Source of the DNA: Amoebophrya sp. AT5.2
Lineage: Eukaryota > Sar > Dinophyceae > Syndiniales > Amoebophryaceae
DNA: 29,825 bases
Reading direction: 5' to 3'
NCBI GenBank assembly: GCA_005223375.1
Contig: RXOD01004069.1
Location: 1 to 29,825, forward strand
Shown one piece after another: positions 11,693 to 22,212 of this stretch. Position 1 is the stretch's first letter. Every line of letters begins with the position of its first letter. The notes below the pieces were generated by a model. It worked only from the letters and a program-made list of their open reading frames with translations, made no database searches and was not told the DNA's origin. The position numbers and the translations under genes were made by a program.

Positions 11693-11972
11693 GCCCCCTC
11701 CTGCCCTTTTACCTCATTTTCCCGTACTTGAAATATGAAATTCCTGAAATAGTCGAAGCTTCTACTTCGAAGAAAAAAGTGCCGTCTTGCGTTTCCCACT
11801 TCTGCGGCTCGCCGATCGCGAAAGCGATCAGAGTCGTTGTTCTTTGATGTCGATCTGGTAAAAAGAAAAACAGGTATGTCGAATCATTGCAAGCAACAAA
11901 GCCAAAAGCGACCTGTGACAACAAAAAACCGAACACACGACGCCCACGTCTGCTCCAGCCGGCGCGGGGCAG

Positions 11973-12304
11973 CCGAACGTCGTGCACATTTGGGCGTTTC
12001 TCATCGAAGAATCTGTGCCGTCCGAGTCATCGCCATCGGTATGTGCAATTTGAATTTGTGCACAGCTGCTTGATGTTCATATATCGATGTAATCGCATTC
12101 GCATGGCCATCAACGCTAACGCTGTATTTTAAGTCAGCGGCGCGACAATGATAATGAAGGGTTAATATCGCAGACGAGTGGTTTTTGCTTTAGATTTAGA
12201 AGCTCGTTTTTTTTTAGCTCCCCCCGCTCACCTACGTTTTGACCCCCTTTTTCTTCGAAGCTGCACCAGTCCAACGCTCCAACGCACAACGAATGGCTCT
12301 ATAA
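11973..12304 (+). CDS. Possible small two-exon reading frame downstream of the spliced leader (partial or decayed)
   Basis: Candidate exons are 11973-12038 (PNVVHIWAFLIEESVPSESS...) and 12218-12304 (LPPLTYVLTPFFFEAAPVQR..., stop TAA 12302-12304). They are joined at phase 0 across a 179-nt intron with a good donor (GTATGT) and a T9-AG acceptor. An open frame directly after the SL copy (about 11695-11832, containing YLKYEIPEIVEASTSKKK) could be an upstream exon using a weak GTCGTT donor at 11833. It has no ATG, so no complete gene can be built. This may be the body of the retroposed mRNA that brought the leader, now decayed, or an accident. The reverse strand of the same interval can also be read as exon-like. 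Confidence 0.25.
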
Positions 12305-12692
12305 ATCTGTCGAAACTGCTTCTCCGTGATCTACCGGCGATGCTGCTTCACCGTGGGCCACCGGCCGGGCCTTGTAGTTCTTGTTTACTAAAAATCTTGT
12401 GGAATCTTTCGCCCTACAACGTACCGCTCGGTCTCCATCGATCTTCGCAGTCAGTGGCCGCCCCGTCGCGATCTGTTAGTTTAGCCTTGTCTACGTATAA
12501 CAAAAAATAAATTAATATTCATCACTCTCAATAAGCTCGAAGAGAAGCTGCAGTGTTTTCACAAAACGAAAAAGCTGAGGCGAAATCTAGAGTCGACAAT
12601 CAAAATTACATTTGATTTTTTGAACACATTGACTTGCTTCGATCATTTTAGGAAAGTTTTATTCCTTGCCCTCTCTTACCCGCTGGTGTACC

Positions 12693-15056
12693 ATGGGCCG
12701 TTTTCGTCGCGCTTGGACGAGTTTCTCACTCGTCCTCGTCGTTGGAGGCACTCAAGTCGAAGCTGTAGCTGTTGCAGCATCTTCCGACACTGTTGACGTA
12801 GGACCCAGCAGCCGCATCATCCCGCCAGGCAAAAGCGATGAGGAAATCGTCGGCCTTCCCTTCGCTGAACTCTACGCCCGGGCGCAAAACGATCCGAATC
12901 TGGATGAGGAACTGCTAGCAAAGTGTCCGGTGGAGGAAGAGGATGACGTCAAACAACAGAACGAGGACAGCAGGAACTCGCGCTTTCTCAAAAGGCGTTT
13001 GGAGTTTCTCTCTCTCTCTCTCTCGCGCTTTCTCAAAAAGAAAAGCTCGAACTTTGGGGACTTGGTTGCGCGTGCTATGCGTGTGGATGCAACAGGGCTG
13101 GACCCGGAACAGGCGCCCCCTGTGTTGTACAAGCCGGATGTTCTTGGCAGCGAGTCATCCGACGACTGGCAAACCTGGCTGCGAGCGGTGCGCTTGGAGC
13201 GCTACTTGTGGGAGCGCCTGCAGGTAGCATCCGCTCTCACCGGGGTCCGCCCCGCCGGTGTCTTCTTGCAGCTCCTCAACCTGGCAGTGCGAGACGCGGT
13301 CGTCGAGGTCGTCGAAGGATCTTCCTCGACATCGAGCAAGAAACAAGAATCGAGCGCACATCATCATCAAGTCCTCCCTGCTTCTTCAACGCCGTCCGCC
13401 GAAGTTGCGGATGGCGACATCAGCGGCTACGCTGACTTCGAGGTAGGCGCGCGGCTGTCAGGAACGGGGGACGCCGCAAGAGCTTTCCTGCAGATGGCGA
13501 AAAGTGCAGAGGCCATGAACCGACGATGGAGCACGTCGCAGTCACGTCAGGACTTCCGTCGAGCTTTTGCGGAGAAGACCAAGACCGACAAGGAGGAACG
13601 CCGGAGGCTCTATCTCGACGGAAAGAATCGGCGCATCCTTCTCGCCTCCTTCATTGCGGAGCAAGAGCTTCTCGTCTCGGCCTCGCCATCCTTTCAGGCG
13701 AACGGCGCGCACGAAAGCGCGTGGTATTTTTTGACCGGCAACCCGAAGCACATGTACTCGCAAGCCGTCAAGGCAGGAAACGCGTGGGACGAAAAAACTC
13801 TTGGGGGCGCCGCGAACCGATCAGTTGCTGTGGCCTGTTGTCACGCCTTGTTGCTGGAAAAGAAGAAGGCGCTGCTGGACCAGGGAATTGTTCCATCGGA
13901 TGTTGTGGGGAGAGCGCTTCAGGCCCTGCCGTCCGGCTGCCGATACAACGATTTTGTCGCTGGCCTGGAACTCGATGCTGAAGCCAAAATGTTTTTCGAG
14001 GAGGAGCGTGCTGGGCATCGTGGGCTTCGCGAGCACGCGCCGACCGGCGTTGACGTCGCGGCCTCCGTGCCTTCCATCGGAACTGCGTGTGGCATGGACC
14101 TCAGCTTCGGTGGAAGTTCCCTCTTTGCGACTCCAGGCCAAGTCGCGCGCGAGAAGGCAAGCACATCTGGGGATCGTCTTCGTCCGGCTCCGGCCGCGGT
14201 GACACTGCTACTACGGCGGATCAGCAGCTGGCGCCTGGCGGGACAGCCGAATGAGCCCGCGCTGAGTACATTGAGTGCAGAACTGCGCCCCATCTTTGAG
14301 AAGTTCGTGTCTGCCTGGGGTGCGGACACGCGCGAACTCCAACTAATTGCGCACTTTCCAGAAAAACGCCTGCACGACGAACGAGATGAAGAGAGCGACG
14401 ATCGCGGCGGACGAGCCGGAGGGACCTACTCCTCGAGCAGACACAAAACTTCGCCCGTCGTTGCGCCCGAGAAGATGCGCTCGCTCTTTGGAGGCACTGC
14501 TTATGTGTCGGAGGCATTTGGACGTGCCTTTGTCGGCTCGGGCCCTGGATCCGCCCTTTTCTCAGAAAAGAAGATCTACTACGAAGGCGCCATAACCACG
14601 TCGCAAGAGGCGTTTCGACTGCGTTTGCAACCCGTGCGAGACCACATCGCACAAACCATCAGCACGCAGCTTCCCGCGGTGAAGCGGCTCTACCTGAGCC
14701 AGCAAAGCGTGGAAAAGGCCGCAGAAGAGTTTGCACCGTCCGCGAGCAGCAAATACTTGGGAAAGCAATGGTGGGCGAAGTGTTTCTTCTACATGCGCCA
14801 GCTGCGCCTCGCCCCGCCTGGCCTACTGGCCGGAGTGTGGGCCAGCGCTGTGAAGGACGATGGCGCGGAGGGCAGTTATCGCGTCGGAACGGATACCGAA
14901 GGCAAGCTGCGTTTCTTCCGGATTGCGCCGCACCCTGCCGAAGCCAAGCGGCGCCTCGCAATCCTGCGCGATACCCTGGCCGCCCTGCAGGACGCTGTAC
15001 TGACACTCTTTCGGGCGGCAGCAGAAAAACGAGCAGAAACTCGAAGCAGGGAATGA
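12693..15056 (+). CDS. Large secreted protein of unknown function, single exon
   Basis: A single 787-residue open frame. ATG 12693 is chosen because it sits in a good context (ACCATGG) and begins a signal peptide: basic MGRFRRAW, then the hydrophobic SFSLVLVVGG and small residues near 26-32. The body is mostly helical and well-mixed in composition, so it looks like a folded protein. Hydrophobic-core stretches include VRLERYLWERLQVASALTGV, ILLASFIAEQELLVSA and SVAVACCHALLLEKKKALL. Cysteines are few. No transmembrane span follows the signal, so secretion or a luminal location is likely. Residues 95-118 hold an in-frame duplication (RFLK...RFLKK) around a CT-repeat, described separately. The C-terminus is Lys/Arg/Glu rich (LFRAAAEKRAETRSRE). 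I recognise no enzyme family. The 2.4-kb intronless frame contrasts with neighbouring genes. Confidence 0.8.
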   Translation: MGRFRRAWTSFSLVLVVGGTQVEAVAVAASSDTVDVGPSSRIIPPGKSDEEIVGLPFAELYARAQNDPNLDEELLAKCPVEEEDDVKQQNEDSRNSRFLKRRLEFLSLSLSRFLKKKSSNFGDLVARAMRVDATGLDPEQAPPVLYKPDVLGSESSDDWQTWLRAVRLERYLWERLQVASALTGVRPAGVFLQLLNLAVRDAVVEVVEGSSSTSSKKQESSAHHHQVLPASSTPSAEVADGDISGYADFEVGARLSGTGDAARAFLQMAKSAEAMNRRWSTSQSRQDFRRAFAEKTKTDKEERRRLYLDGKNRRILLASFIAEQELLVSASPSFQANGAHESAWYFLTGNPKHMYSQAVKAGNAWDEKTLGGAANRSVAVACCHALLLEKKKALLDQGIVPSDVVGRALQALPSGCRYNDFVAGLELDAEAKMFFEEERAGHRGLREHAPTGVDVAASVPSIGTACGMDLSFGGSSLFATPGQVAREKASTSGDRLRPAPAAVTLLLRRISSWRLAGQPNEPALSTLSAELRPIFEKFVSAWGADTRELQLIAHFPEKRLHDERDEESDDRGGRAGGTYSSSRHKTSPVVAPEKMRSLFGGTAYVSEAFGRAFVGSGPGSALFSEKKIYYEGAITTSQEAFRLRLQPVRDHIAQTISTQLPAVKRLYLSQQSVEKAAEEFAPSASSKYLGKQWWAKCFFYMRQLRLAPPGLLAGVWASAVKDDGAEGSYRVGTDTEGKLRFFRIAPHPAEAKRRLAILRDTLAALQDAVLTLFRAAAEKRAETRSRE
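12977..13038 (+). repeat. In-frame 17-bp direct repeat flanking a CT tract inside the secreted-protein gene
   Basis: The 17-nt sequence beginning CTCGCGCTTTC occurs at 12977-12993 and again at 13022-13038, exactly 45 nt apart. A (TC)n run lies between, at about 13007-13024. Because 45 is divisible by three, the reading frame is kept and the peptide RFLK is repeated. Slippage or a small duplication is the likely origin. Confidence 0.92.
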
Positions 15057-16024
15057 AGTTGGGCCTGGACGCGAGGATGCCGCCGCCGGTTTTTGAGAAG
15101 CTCGTGGTGGGTTTTGATTCATCTTTTGGTGGTGCGTGGAGGAAAAGGTGACGGCGGAGCTGGAACTGGAAGCGGATGCGGAACGGAGACGGATGAGGAA
15201 CGCGCTGTAGCCAAGAAGAAACCGACGCAGACAGCTGCTCTGATATAAATTAATATTATTTATTTTTATTTATTTTTTTTGTCAGATGATCAAGCCTACC
15301 CCCCTATAAGCTGGCTCGATAGTGTTACCCACGACGCAACTCTTTCTTGTCAGCTTTATGCTTAACTAGCTGGCTTCCAAAAAAATGTAACTCCACCGTT
15401 CTACTTCTATTCTGGAGCACATAGTTAGATATATTTATATCATTTTTAATTTGTGCATGTGCATCACATACATGCTGTGGTTTTGATTTTGTTGAGCTTC
15501 TGTTCGTCGCAACCACGCCGCTCTCGTGCCGTGCGACTTTCACCAAGAGCTCTCATATCGGTTTTCCGACAACATGCACGTAACATGGTTCATGGTCAAG
15601 GAGGATGAAGTGCGACTGCGAACAATACGCATCAGCTTTATTTCGGTTTCGGCACAACTCGGTCCGAGCTGTGGGCGTGCAGTCGTGTCTTGCAATTAAA
15701 TTGCTAAAAACAAAACCGAAAATAGCTACGTCGAAACTTTAAATTACAACCACTTCTACCAGGACCAAGACCAGCAGCACCAGGAGGAGAAAAGTATAGT
15801 TAGTCATAGTCTAAGTATAGCTGAGTGCTTTTGGTTTTGCTCTAGCCTCATCCTCAAGCTAAAGCTTCTCCCAGTTCCAGGTGGCACTAGTGGCCTTCCG
15901 TCTTCTCGTGTTTCGCCATCAAGGTCATCAACGACACGCTTCTACAACTTTTCTGTCATCTTTTTCTTTAGTTCGTCTGATAATCTCCACCGCGTCCGCG
16001 ACCAACATCACGAAGCGAAAGATT
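15057..16024. other. Spacer with AT-rich tract
   Basis: Nearly 1 kb with no gene I can support. An AT-rich run at 15241-15280 (TTAATATTATTTATTTTTATT-like) follows the stop of the upstream gene and may lie near its 3' end. The interval 15881-16022 is open in frame with the downstream gene but has no in-frame ATG, and is read here as 5' leader; CCAG at 15877-15880 could be the trans-splice acceptor. Confidence 0.45.
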
Positions 16025-17731
16025 ATGTGGTCATGCCGGTCGTGGGGCGCTGCTGGGATGGCGTTCCTGCTTTGCTCCGACCAACTCGTGGGTGATTCCT
16101 ACGCTTTGAGCGTACAACTTCGAGTGGGGGTGGGGCAGCAGGAGAAATACAAACTTCAGAACAAGAAAGGAGGCCAAAATCAAAGTTCCTGTTGCGACGA
16201 AGAAAACGGCAAGGGGCTGAGCCCGTCCTCTCCGCGTGAAACCCCCGAAGTGAACCCGCCGCCCGCACCTATCGCGAATGTTGAACCGAGTCGGCCCTCG
16301 ACCCCCTCGCGTTCCGCCCAAGAACATGGGAACGTGCCCAGCATCGGAAAAATTATTGACGACATGCCGTTCGCGAAAGCCGCGGCAGAAAGGGCCTTCA
16401 AGCTCGGTCCTTTCGGCATGAAAAGTCCGCATGCGTTACGATTTCAGGTGAAGATCTCCGATTGCAAGGACGTAGATGGCAACGCGTCGCAGACCAAAGG
16501 CAAGTATTCGAAGCTGCGTATTCTGTACGCGTTCGACAGGCCCATGGCGACGAAGCACGTGCCGACTCATTGCCGGTCGTACGGGCACACCAAGGTGGTG
16601 GTGATCGGGTTGTGGGTGGTGGATAAACAAAACGACCCCGATTCCCCCTCCCGCCGCAAGTTCTTCAGCCGGTTTCCGATCGACGACTTTATGCTGGCGT
16701 ACACGCCGTTTGACCGGCCCTTCTACCAGAAGGTGATGCAAGTTGTGGAGACCCAGCGGCTGGGGCTTAACAAACTCGGGGACGCGCTCCTGTCCGCGGC
16801 AGAAGACCACGGGCTCATCGAGCGCGTGCTGGTTGGACATTCAAACGCCGGCCCCGGCGCGTTAGCACTGTTCACGCGGTACCCCGAGCTGTTCAAGACC
16901 GCGGTTTTGGTCGACCCCGCCTTCTGTGATGCGGCCACGCGGGTGACGCTTCAGACCTCGCAGGTCGGCAGCGCGTTCGCGGCGCCCAAGCTCGACAGCT
17001 CCCAAGCAGCGGAGGACGACCAGAAGAGCACAGCGGAGTTGTTCAAGCAGATCCGTGAGATGGGGAGGGAGTGGGGGGTGTACCAGCGGTACTACCGGTA
17101 CCTGGACGATCGGGCAAAAACCACGGGCACCGACGTGCTGCGGGACGGTGATGACGTGCTGAAGCTGGCCAAGGCCGGGAATCTCCTGCCGCAATCGCTC
17201 CAGGCGGAATTCGAGCGCACGCAGAAGGGCCTGCGCGACGTGTTCGCAAAAAACAAGAAGGTGAACGTCGCCTGGTTCCTGGAGGACGACACCGGCCTCT
17301 CTGGGCCGTGGAACGCAAAAGCCAAGGCGGAGGCGAAAAAGTGGAAGCCGCTGCGGGTGCGCGACGCGACCAAGAACCGGATCTACCGCACGGACATGCT
17401 GGAGAAACTGCGCGTCGCGCAGGAAGGGCTAGTGAACGGGGGCCGCAAGCGCAAGCTGCTCATCGCGGTGGGCGACGGGGTGCCGCGCCCGTGGGGCGCG
17501 GATCGAGCCGGCCACATCGCATACCAACGATCCGATTGGGAGACGGACAACCCCTTCGACATGATCCCGTGGCAAGTGTACCTGTGGCAACACGCGCTGC
17601 AGGAAATGAACATGCCGAATCTGGAGGTAAAGCCTCCGCTGGTCGTTCCGGGGGGACATATAGAGGCCGTTTCCCCGACTATCGAGCGGGTGCTCAAAGT
17701 GGAGCACGAAAAAACGCTGCTGGACGACTGA
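16025..17731 (+). CDS. Secreted alpha/beta-hydrolase-like protein
   Basis: A single-exon frame of 568 residues from ATG 16025. The N-terminus looks like a signal peptide (MWSCRSWGAAGMAFLLCSD), followed by about 80 low-complexity residues. The folded part has alpha/beta-hydrolase marks. These are a strand-turn-helix nucleophile elbow VLVGHSNAGPGAL with Ser273, a following strand TAVLVDPAF, a late strand plus acid LIAVGDG with Asp484, and a C-terminal VPGGHIEAV with His545. Order and spacing fit a Ser-Asp-His triad. An earlier strand, KVVVIGLWVVD, fits the core sheet. The elbow is GHSNA rather than GxSxG, with Ala in the last small position, which is tolerated in the fold. The roughly 200-residue stretch between the elbow and the acid is long and Lys/Arg/Asp rich, likely a large cap domain. 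Substrate is unknown; esterase, lipase or peptidase are possible. Homology is inferred from motifs only. Confidence 0.72.
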   Translation: MWSCRSWGAAGMAFLLCSDQLVGDSYALSVQLRVGVGQQEKYKLQNKKGGQNQSSCCDEENGKGLSPSSPRETPEVNPPPAPIANVEPSRPSTPSRSAQEHGNVPSIGKIIDDMPFAKAAAERAFKLGPFGMKSPHALRFQVKISDCKDVDGNASQTKGKYSKLRILYAFDRPMATKHVPTHCRSYGHTKVVVIGLWVVDKQNDPDSPSRRKFFSRFPIDDFMLAYTPFDRPFYQKVMQVVETQRLGLNKLGDALLSAAEDHGLIERVLVGHSNAGPGALALFTRYPELFKTAVLVDPAFCDAATRVTLQTSQVGSAFAAPKLDSSQAAEDDQKSTAELFKQIREMGREWGVYQRYYRYLDDRAKTTGTDVLRDGDDVLKLAKAGNLLPQSLQAEFERTQKGLRDVFAKNKKVNVAWFLEDDTGLSGPWNAKAKAEAKKWKPLRVRDATKNRIYRTDMLEKLRVAQEGLVNGGRKRKLLIAVGDGVPRPWGADRAGHIAYQRSDWETDNPFDMIPWQVYLWQHALQEMNMPNLEVKPPLVVPGGHIEAVSPTIERVLKVEHEKTLLDD

Positions 17732-19000
17732 GTGACACTAATAAATTCGGATCAGCTTCAAGGAGAACCAGGAGGAGTGGAGCACAACTACAGCACCAGC
17801 AGCACGACAGGGTGGCACACATGTCCATGACCATGTTGAATTTTAAATTTAATTTTTATGTGAGACTTGTACCTAGTTCAGAGCTAAGTTAGTTCGGAAC
17901 CTCTACAGAATTGATGAACGAGTACGAAATGACCTTGAGCGTCGAGTCGGGGCACGGGCAGGACCAGGAGATAAGCTTAAGAACGAAAAGGCCTTTCTTG
18001 TTCTTCTTTTACGAAAGTTCTCCAAGACCAAGACGCCGAGAATCGGCTGCACGTCATCCGCTGCGCCGCCGACGCGTCGACGACGTTGATCACCAGTCCA
18101 TAAACTAGCATAAGTATGATTCGCGTCCGGGTTGTTGATGATGTTTTTGTCAGCACTATCAGAGAGAAAAGCGGCACCAGTAGATCAACTAGAACCAGAT
18201 CCGCAACGAAACCGTATCCCGAATTTATGGCCCAGAACGACACACTGACTAGGCTGACCCTGGAACCGGTGCTGTTTTGCTTCTGTGGAGGTAACCGTAA
18301 CGAGCCTCTGTCTCAAGTGAAAAATCATATAGCAGGGCGGAAGTGGATAAAAGAACTTGTGTTCTCCGTGCCGGCGAATAGGTCGCAAAGTACTCCGTTC
18401 ATCAGCGCTGTCAGTACCTGATGTACCTGTAGACAGTCTCAGTCGCAAGAACGGTCGCGACACTGTGCTGGTGTGATCCTTACAAATATTTCCATTTGAA
18501 GAGCACGAAGGCATCCGTGCACAACGACCAACGAGAAGCCTCCAAGACGAAGGACAAACACATTCATACATAAGTCTCTGCCCGTAATGGTAATTGCTGC
18601 TGCTGCAGTTGGAGTTGCACTTGCAGTTGTTGGTGTTGCTTCTTCCGTCTACATGAATGTGTGAATGTTCAGCCGCATGACCATGAGTCCTCAGCGGAGG
18701 AGCACCGCAGGAGGGAAGACGAGGAGCGAAAAAAGGCTTTTTCTTGAGAACTCTACTCGTGCATGTAGGTGTAGCATTTTTGTACATGTGTGAGCTAGTA
18801 CTAACTTTACTACAACTACTTCATTCTTTATCTACTCGAAAACACTCTGACTTCACCTGCTTTAGCACCTCTAATCAAACTCAAAAGCGTCTTTAACTTT
18901 ATCCCGTGGGGTGTCAAAAGCAAGTGCAAGTAGTACGAGGGAATGAATACATAGTTGTACCGCAACGTACTTTTACTTTTTCCTGTCAAAGTCTGTGAAC
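17732..19000. other. Spacer, no supported gene
   Basis: About 1.27 kb. A 200-codon open frame lies on the reverse strand at 18185-18787, but its composition (Cys/Ser/Arg/His-rich, no motif, no membrane or repeat pattern) does not look coding, and it would be the only reverse-strand gene in the window. Shorter forward frames at 17911-18421 are equally unconvincing. No RNA gene or repeat was seen. Confidence 0.4.
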
Positions 19001-21539
19001 ATGGCTGCTGTCATGGTGCCGGATCGTATCGGATCGGATCAGGACCAGGAAGCTCGCGACGGCGATGATGGCTCGCGAGTATCGGGACCGTCGGTCGCGG
19101 AGCTGGAGCAGCGCGTGGGCAAGCTGAAGGAGGCTTTTGTGGGTGCGGTGCAAAAGTGCAACCGGGCGCAGCTGAAGGCGGTCCAGCTCCAGGATCGGCT
19201 CGACTTCCAGGAGACGCAGCTTCGCTTTCTGTGGAAGTACGTGAGCCGTAAGGTCGTGAAGGTGGAGTCCGGGGCATCAGAGCTTGGTCACGACCCCGCC
19301 GGCGTGCAGATTCTGAAGGCCCTGAAAGAATCCATCGACGACATGAAGAGCTGCATCAAGAAGGTAGTAGCTTCTACCGAGACCATAGATACGCAGACGC
19401 CCCGTCCTCGTGCTAGGGCCTCATTTTTTGTCCTGGGCCGATGGCCATGCATCCTCATGATGATCCCGAATCGTTTTATTATATATTGTCCTTGCATGCT
19501 TGATGCAACATGTGCACCGTCCATCTCCATCATGCATTCGATTCCTACTACAGCATGAGATCACGCGCATCGCCGCGCACCGGCAGGATATTGCGAACGG
19601 GAGGAACACCTTTGAAAATTGGCTGCGCCTTGCCACGCCGTCCCCGAAGAAGCGCCCTCCCCGAGGAGCGCGAGTAGAGGCGGGAGTCACCAATAAAGTA
19701 CGAGCAGAACAAGTAGGAGTGGGAGTGCGACCACACACAACCTCCTCGATGCACAAGTCGCGGTGGCCGCGCGGCCAGCCGGCCGGCAAACCCACGCCAA
19801 TCGCGGAGAGAAGTAGAAGATGCCGGCCGGACGGAAGAACCGATGTTGGGGGAGCGAGCGACAATGAGGCCGACCGCCAGGATCTGCGAGAAAGCGAAGG
19901 CGAAGGTGGGCGTGCAGCTGCTGCTGCAGCAAACAAGGAAATAAGTGCACCTCCACCTCACGCTAACGTCGATCGTCGAGCCGACGCGCGGGATCGGGCT
20001 TCTGCTCCTGGCGCCGTCCCTCCCATCGCAAGAACGCGCGACCATTCGGCCCCGCCGGCCCGTGATTCCTACGACAGCGTGTTCGGGCTGAGCGTCAAGA
20101 GAGAAGCACCGGGCGGCCGTTCATCGAACAATTTTACGAGCAGCAAGGGGGGAGCCTTCCTGCCGCCGTCGCGCAGCACGCGAGGCTCCGGCTCCTCGCC
20201 TGTGTCGGAAATCAAGAAAATGCCGTGCGTCGTAGGAGCTTCCGGTGCGCCTACCAGTTCGCCATCGCAGTCCCCCCCACCGCGGATGCCGGGCCAGATC
20301 AAATTTACCTCGCCGGTGCTCGCGGGGCGGAGCTCGAACGGATGCACGACAACCACTACGGGGAGATTGCCGACCAGTTCGCTCGTTCCTCCCGGCGCTC
20401 CTGCAGCGGGAGTCGGCGTCAGCATGCCAAGCTCCTCCGAATCGACTACCGCGGAGGAACGGGAAGCAACTGAACAGAAAGACAATCTCGTTCTCGCTAC
20501 GCCGCCGCCTTCGAAACTGCCAGTGCCTGCTGAGTCGTCGGTGAAGAAGAATCTGAACGGCTACCTGCTGCAGCCAGGGAGGGCTTCGGGAGCCTCTAGA
20601 ACGTCCGGTGCGTCCACGGGGAGGGCGTCGGGGCGCGTTTCGGGCGCCACGACCTCCGCAACAAAAGCTGTCGGAGAGCACGGCACCAAAATCAAGAAGA
20701 TACTATCCACATCGTCAGCATCAGTGGCCTCATCCGGGGACGATGAGCAACACCTGCAGTCGGACTCGCGAACCGGACCCGGAGCCGCCGACGACGAGAT
20801 AAAAGGTGTAGGTGATGAAAATGAACCAGTAACAGCCACGAACGAAAAGATAGCGAGAGCGAACGACGAAGGCGTAGTATCATGTGCGCGGTCCGAGAAG
20901 CAGGAGGAGAACAAGGCCGCACAGGAGTGCGTCGTGTCGGAACCCGACGAGCCCGAGCAGAAAGATGCGGACCTGGACGCAACGACATCAGGAAAAGGAC
21001 CTAGACGCCCCGGCTCAACCGGGGACGTGAGCTCTTTCTTTGATGTACCTCCTCCTGGTGACGAGGGTGCTCGAAGAACCTCCCCCCCGGCGCCCGCGAA
21101 CAGCGATACCGATACGCCAGCCGGTTTGGCCGAACCACCTCCACGCGACGGCTTGGATTTGATTGCAAGTGCACAAAAAGCCATCGCGAGGGGGGAAGAA
21201 AGTGCAGCGCGCCTGAGCAGAGAAGACGAAGACGAAGAACAGTTTCAGTTGTCAAGCAACGTCGCCGACGACCTGAGCACATCAAACGCGAACGACATCA
21301 ATGGCCGACTGTCATCAACAAGAACGGAGTGCGATGATGGCGCTGATCCTCGAGCAGAGGCATCGTCCTCCAGAGGGCAAGTAGATCAAGGCGAAGATAA
21401 AGCTCAACACGCAATTGCAAACACCGAGGACGAGGTGCGGACGACGCCGGAAAAACCAAAAGGAGAGAAATCGGCGACCGCAAGAACGTCCACGTCGGGA
21501 AAGCCAGACAGCGACGGCAAACAATGCGCACAACAGTAA
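19001..21539 (+). CDS. Coiled-coil plus low-complexity protein, two exons, unknown function
   Basis: Exons 19001-19363 and 19554-21539 are joined by a 190-nt phase-0 intron (GTAGTA...CTACTACAG), giving 782 residues. ATG 19001 lies just downstream of an in-frame GTG and begins MAAVMVPDR. Residues about 30-125 form heptad-like helices (SVAELEQRVGKLKEAFVGAV, QLKAVQLQDRLDFQETQL, IDDMKSCIKK), most likely a coiled coil. The helix continues over the splice junction (HEITRIAAHRQDIANGRNTF), which supports the join. Everything after about residue 170 is low-complexity: Ser, Pro, Gly and Thr with later acidic stretches. One short non-repetitive motif stands out at about residue 300 (DSYDSVFGLSVKREAPGGRS). 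There is no signal peptide or membrane span. An assembly or scaffold role is possible but not shown. Confidence 0.7.
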
Positions 21540-22212
21540 TATCACTTGATGAAGATGTTGACTATCGTTGCTCTCGCTGCGGCCATGCACGTGGCGCATA
21601 TGATCCTCCTGATTCCTGGCGTTGATGTTCTTCTTCGTGTCGCATGATGAAGATGAACCAGGAGTGGAATCGCACCCGTAGCCACAGCCACGTCGACAGC
21701 AACAAAACGCTTTAAATGCAATCCTTAACAAATCAAAAACGAAAACGAAATCAGTGATCGCTATAAAATGTGATCGCGATCGGTTACAGTTCCGGGAACT
21801 GCCTACTTTTCCAATCTACCCTCATTCTTCTTCTTGTACGGGCCGGATCATCAAAATCTTCACTGCTCCTTCTGGTCCATCGATCCGGAAGATCCTAAAA
21901 GCGGTTCGGAACCGCAATTCACATTTAAATTTCTTTGTCTTTGACGGAAAATTGTTCCACGTTGGTTTTGATCCTTCCATGCAATGCTATGCAGGTCACA
22001 ATCCCAATCGCGCCGTCTGTTGTAAAACGAAAGCTGTCACCTTCACCAGCACTGAGAAAGAACAAGGGAAGGAGTTCGTCCTTCGTTTAAGTACGTGTCG
22101 TAAAGGTACAACTGTATCTAACGCGATCGGAAGCGAAACCGTAACCGGTACTGCGCCTGTACCTGTAGCTGACCCCCCAAAACAAGCTGCCCCCGTCACC
22201 AGTGCAAAAATA
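21540..22212. other. Spacer / 5' leader of the eIF3i-like gene
   Basis: No separate gene is supported. From 21754 the frame of the next gene is open without a stop, and an in-frame ATG occurs at 21979 that would add 78 residues, but the encoded stretch is Thr/Ser/Val-rich and not conserved-looking. I keep ATG 22213 as the start and treat this as leader; the choice is not certain. Confidence 0.4.

Larger units (their letters stand above)
11493..12692. other. Spacer containing the spliced-leader copy
   Basis: Apart from the leader copy and the doubtful frame described separately, this 1.2 kb holds nothing I can support. An open frame at 12178-12510 overlaps the candidate second exon in another frame, and its composition is not coding-like. 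The final 100 nt before the next gene is AT-rich and ends in a T-rich stretch with an AG at about 12651-12652, a plausible trans-splice acceptor. Confidence 0.4.

Noticed and set aside
11709..11987. Reverse-strand exon-like reading next to the spliced leader
   Set aside because: It is open and has plausible splice-like borders, but the forward reading is equally open, all neighbours are +, and no start or continuation could be placed.
12178..12510. 110-codon forward open frame
   Set aside because: Overlaps a better exon candidate in another frame, contains the T-rich acceptor region, and has no family resemblance.
18185..18787. 200-codon open frame on the reverse strand
   Set aside because: Long for chance but not extraordinary in a 30-kb window. 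Composition is Cys/Ser/Arg/His-rich without motif, signal or span, and it would be the only reverse-strand gene.
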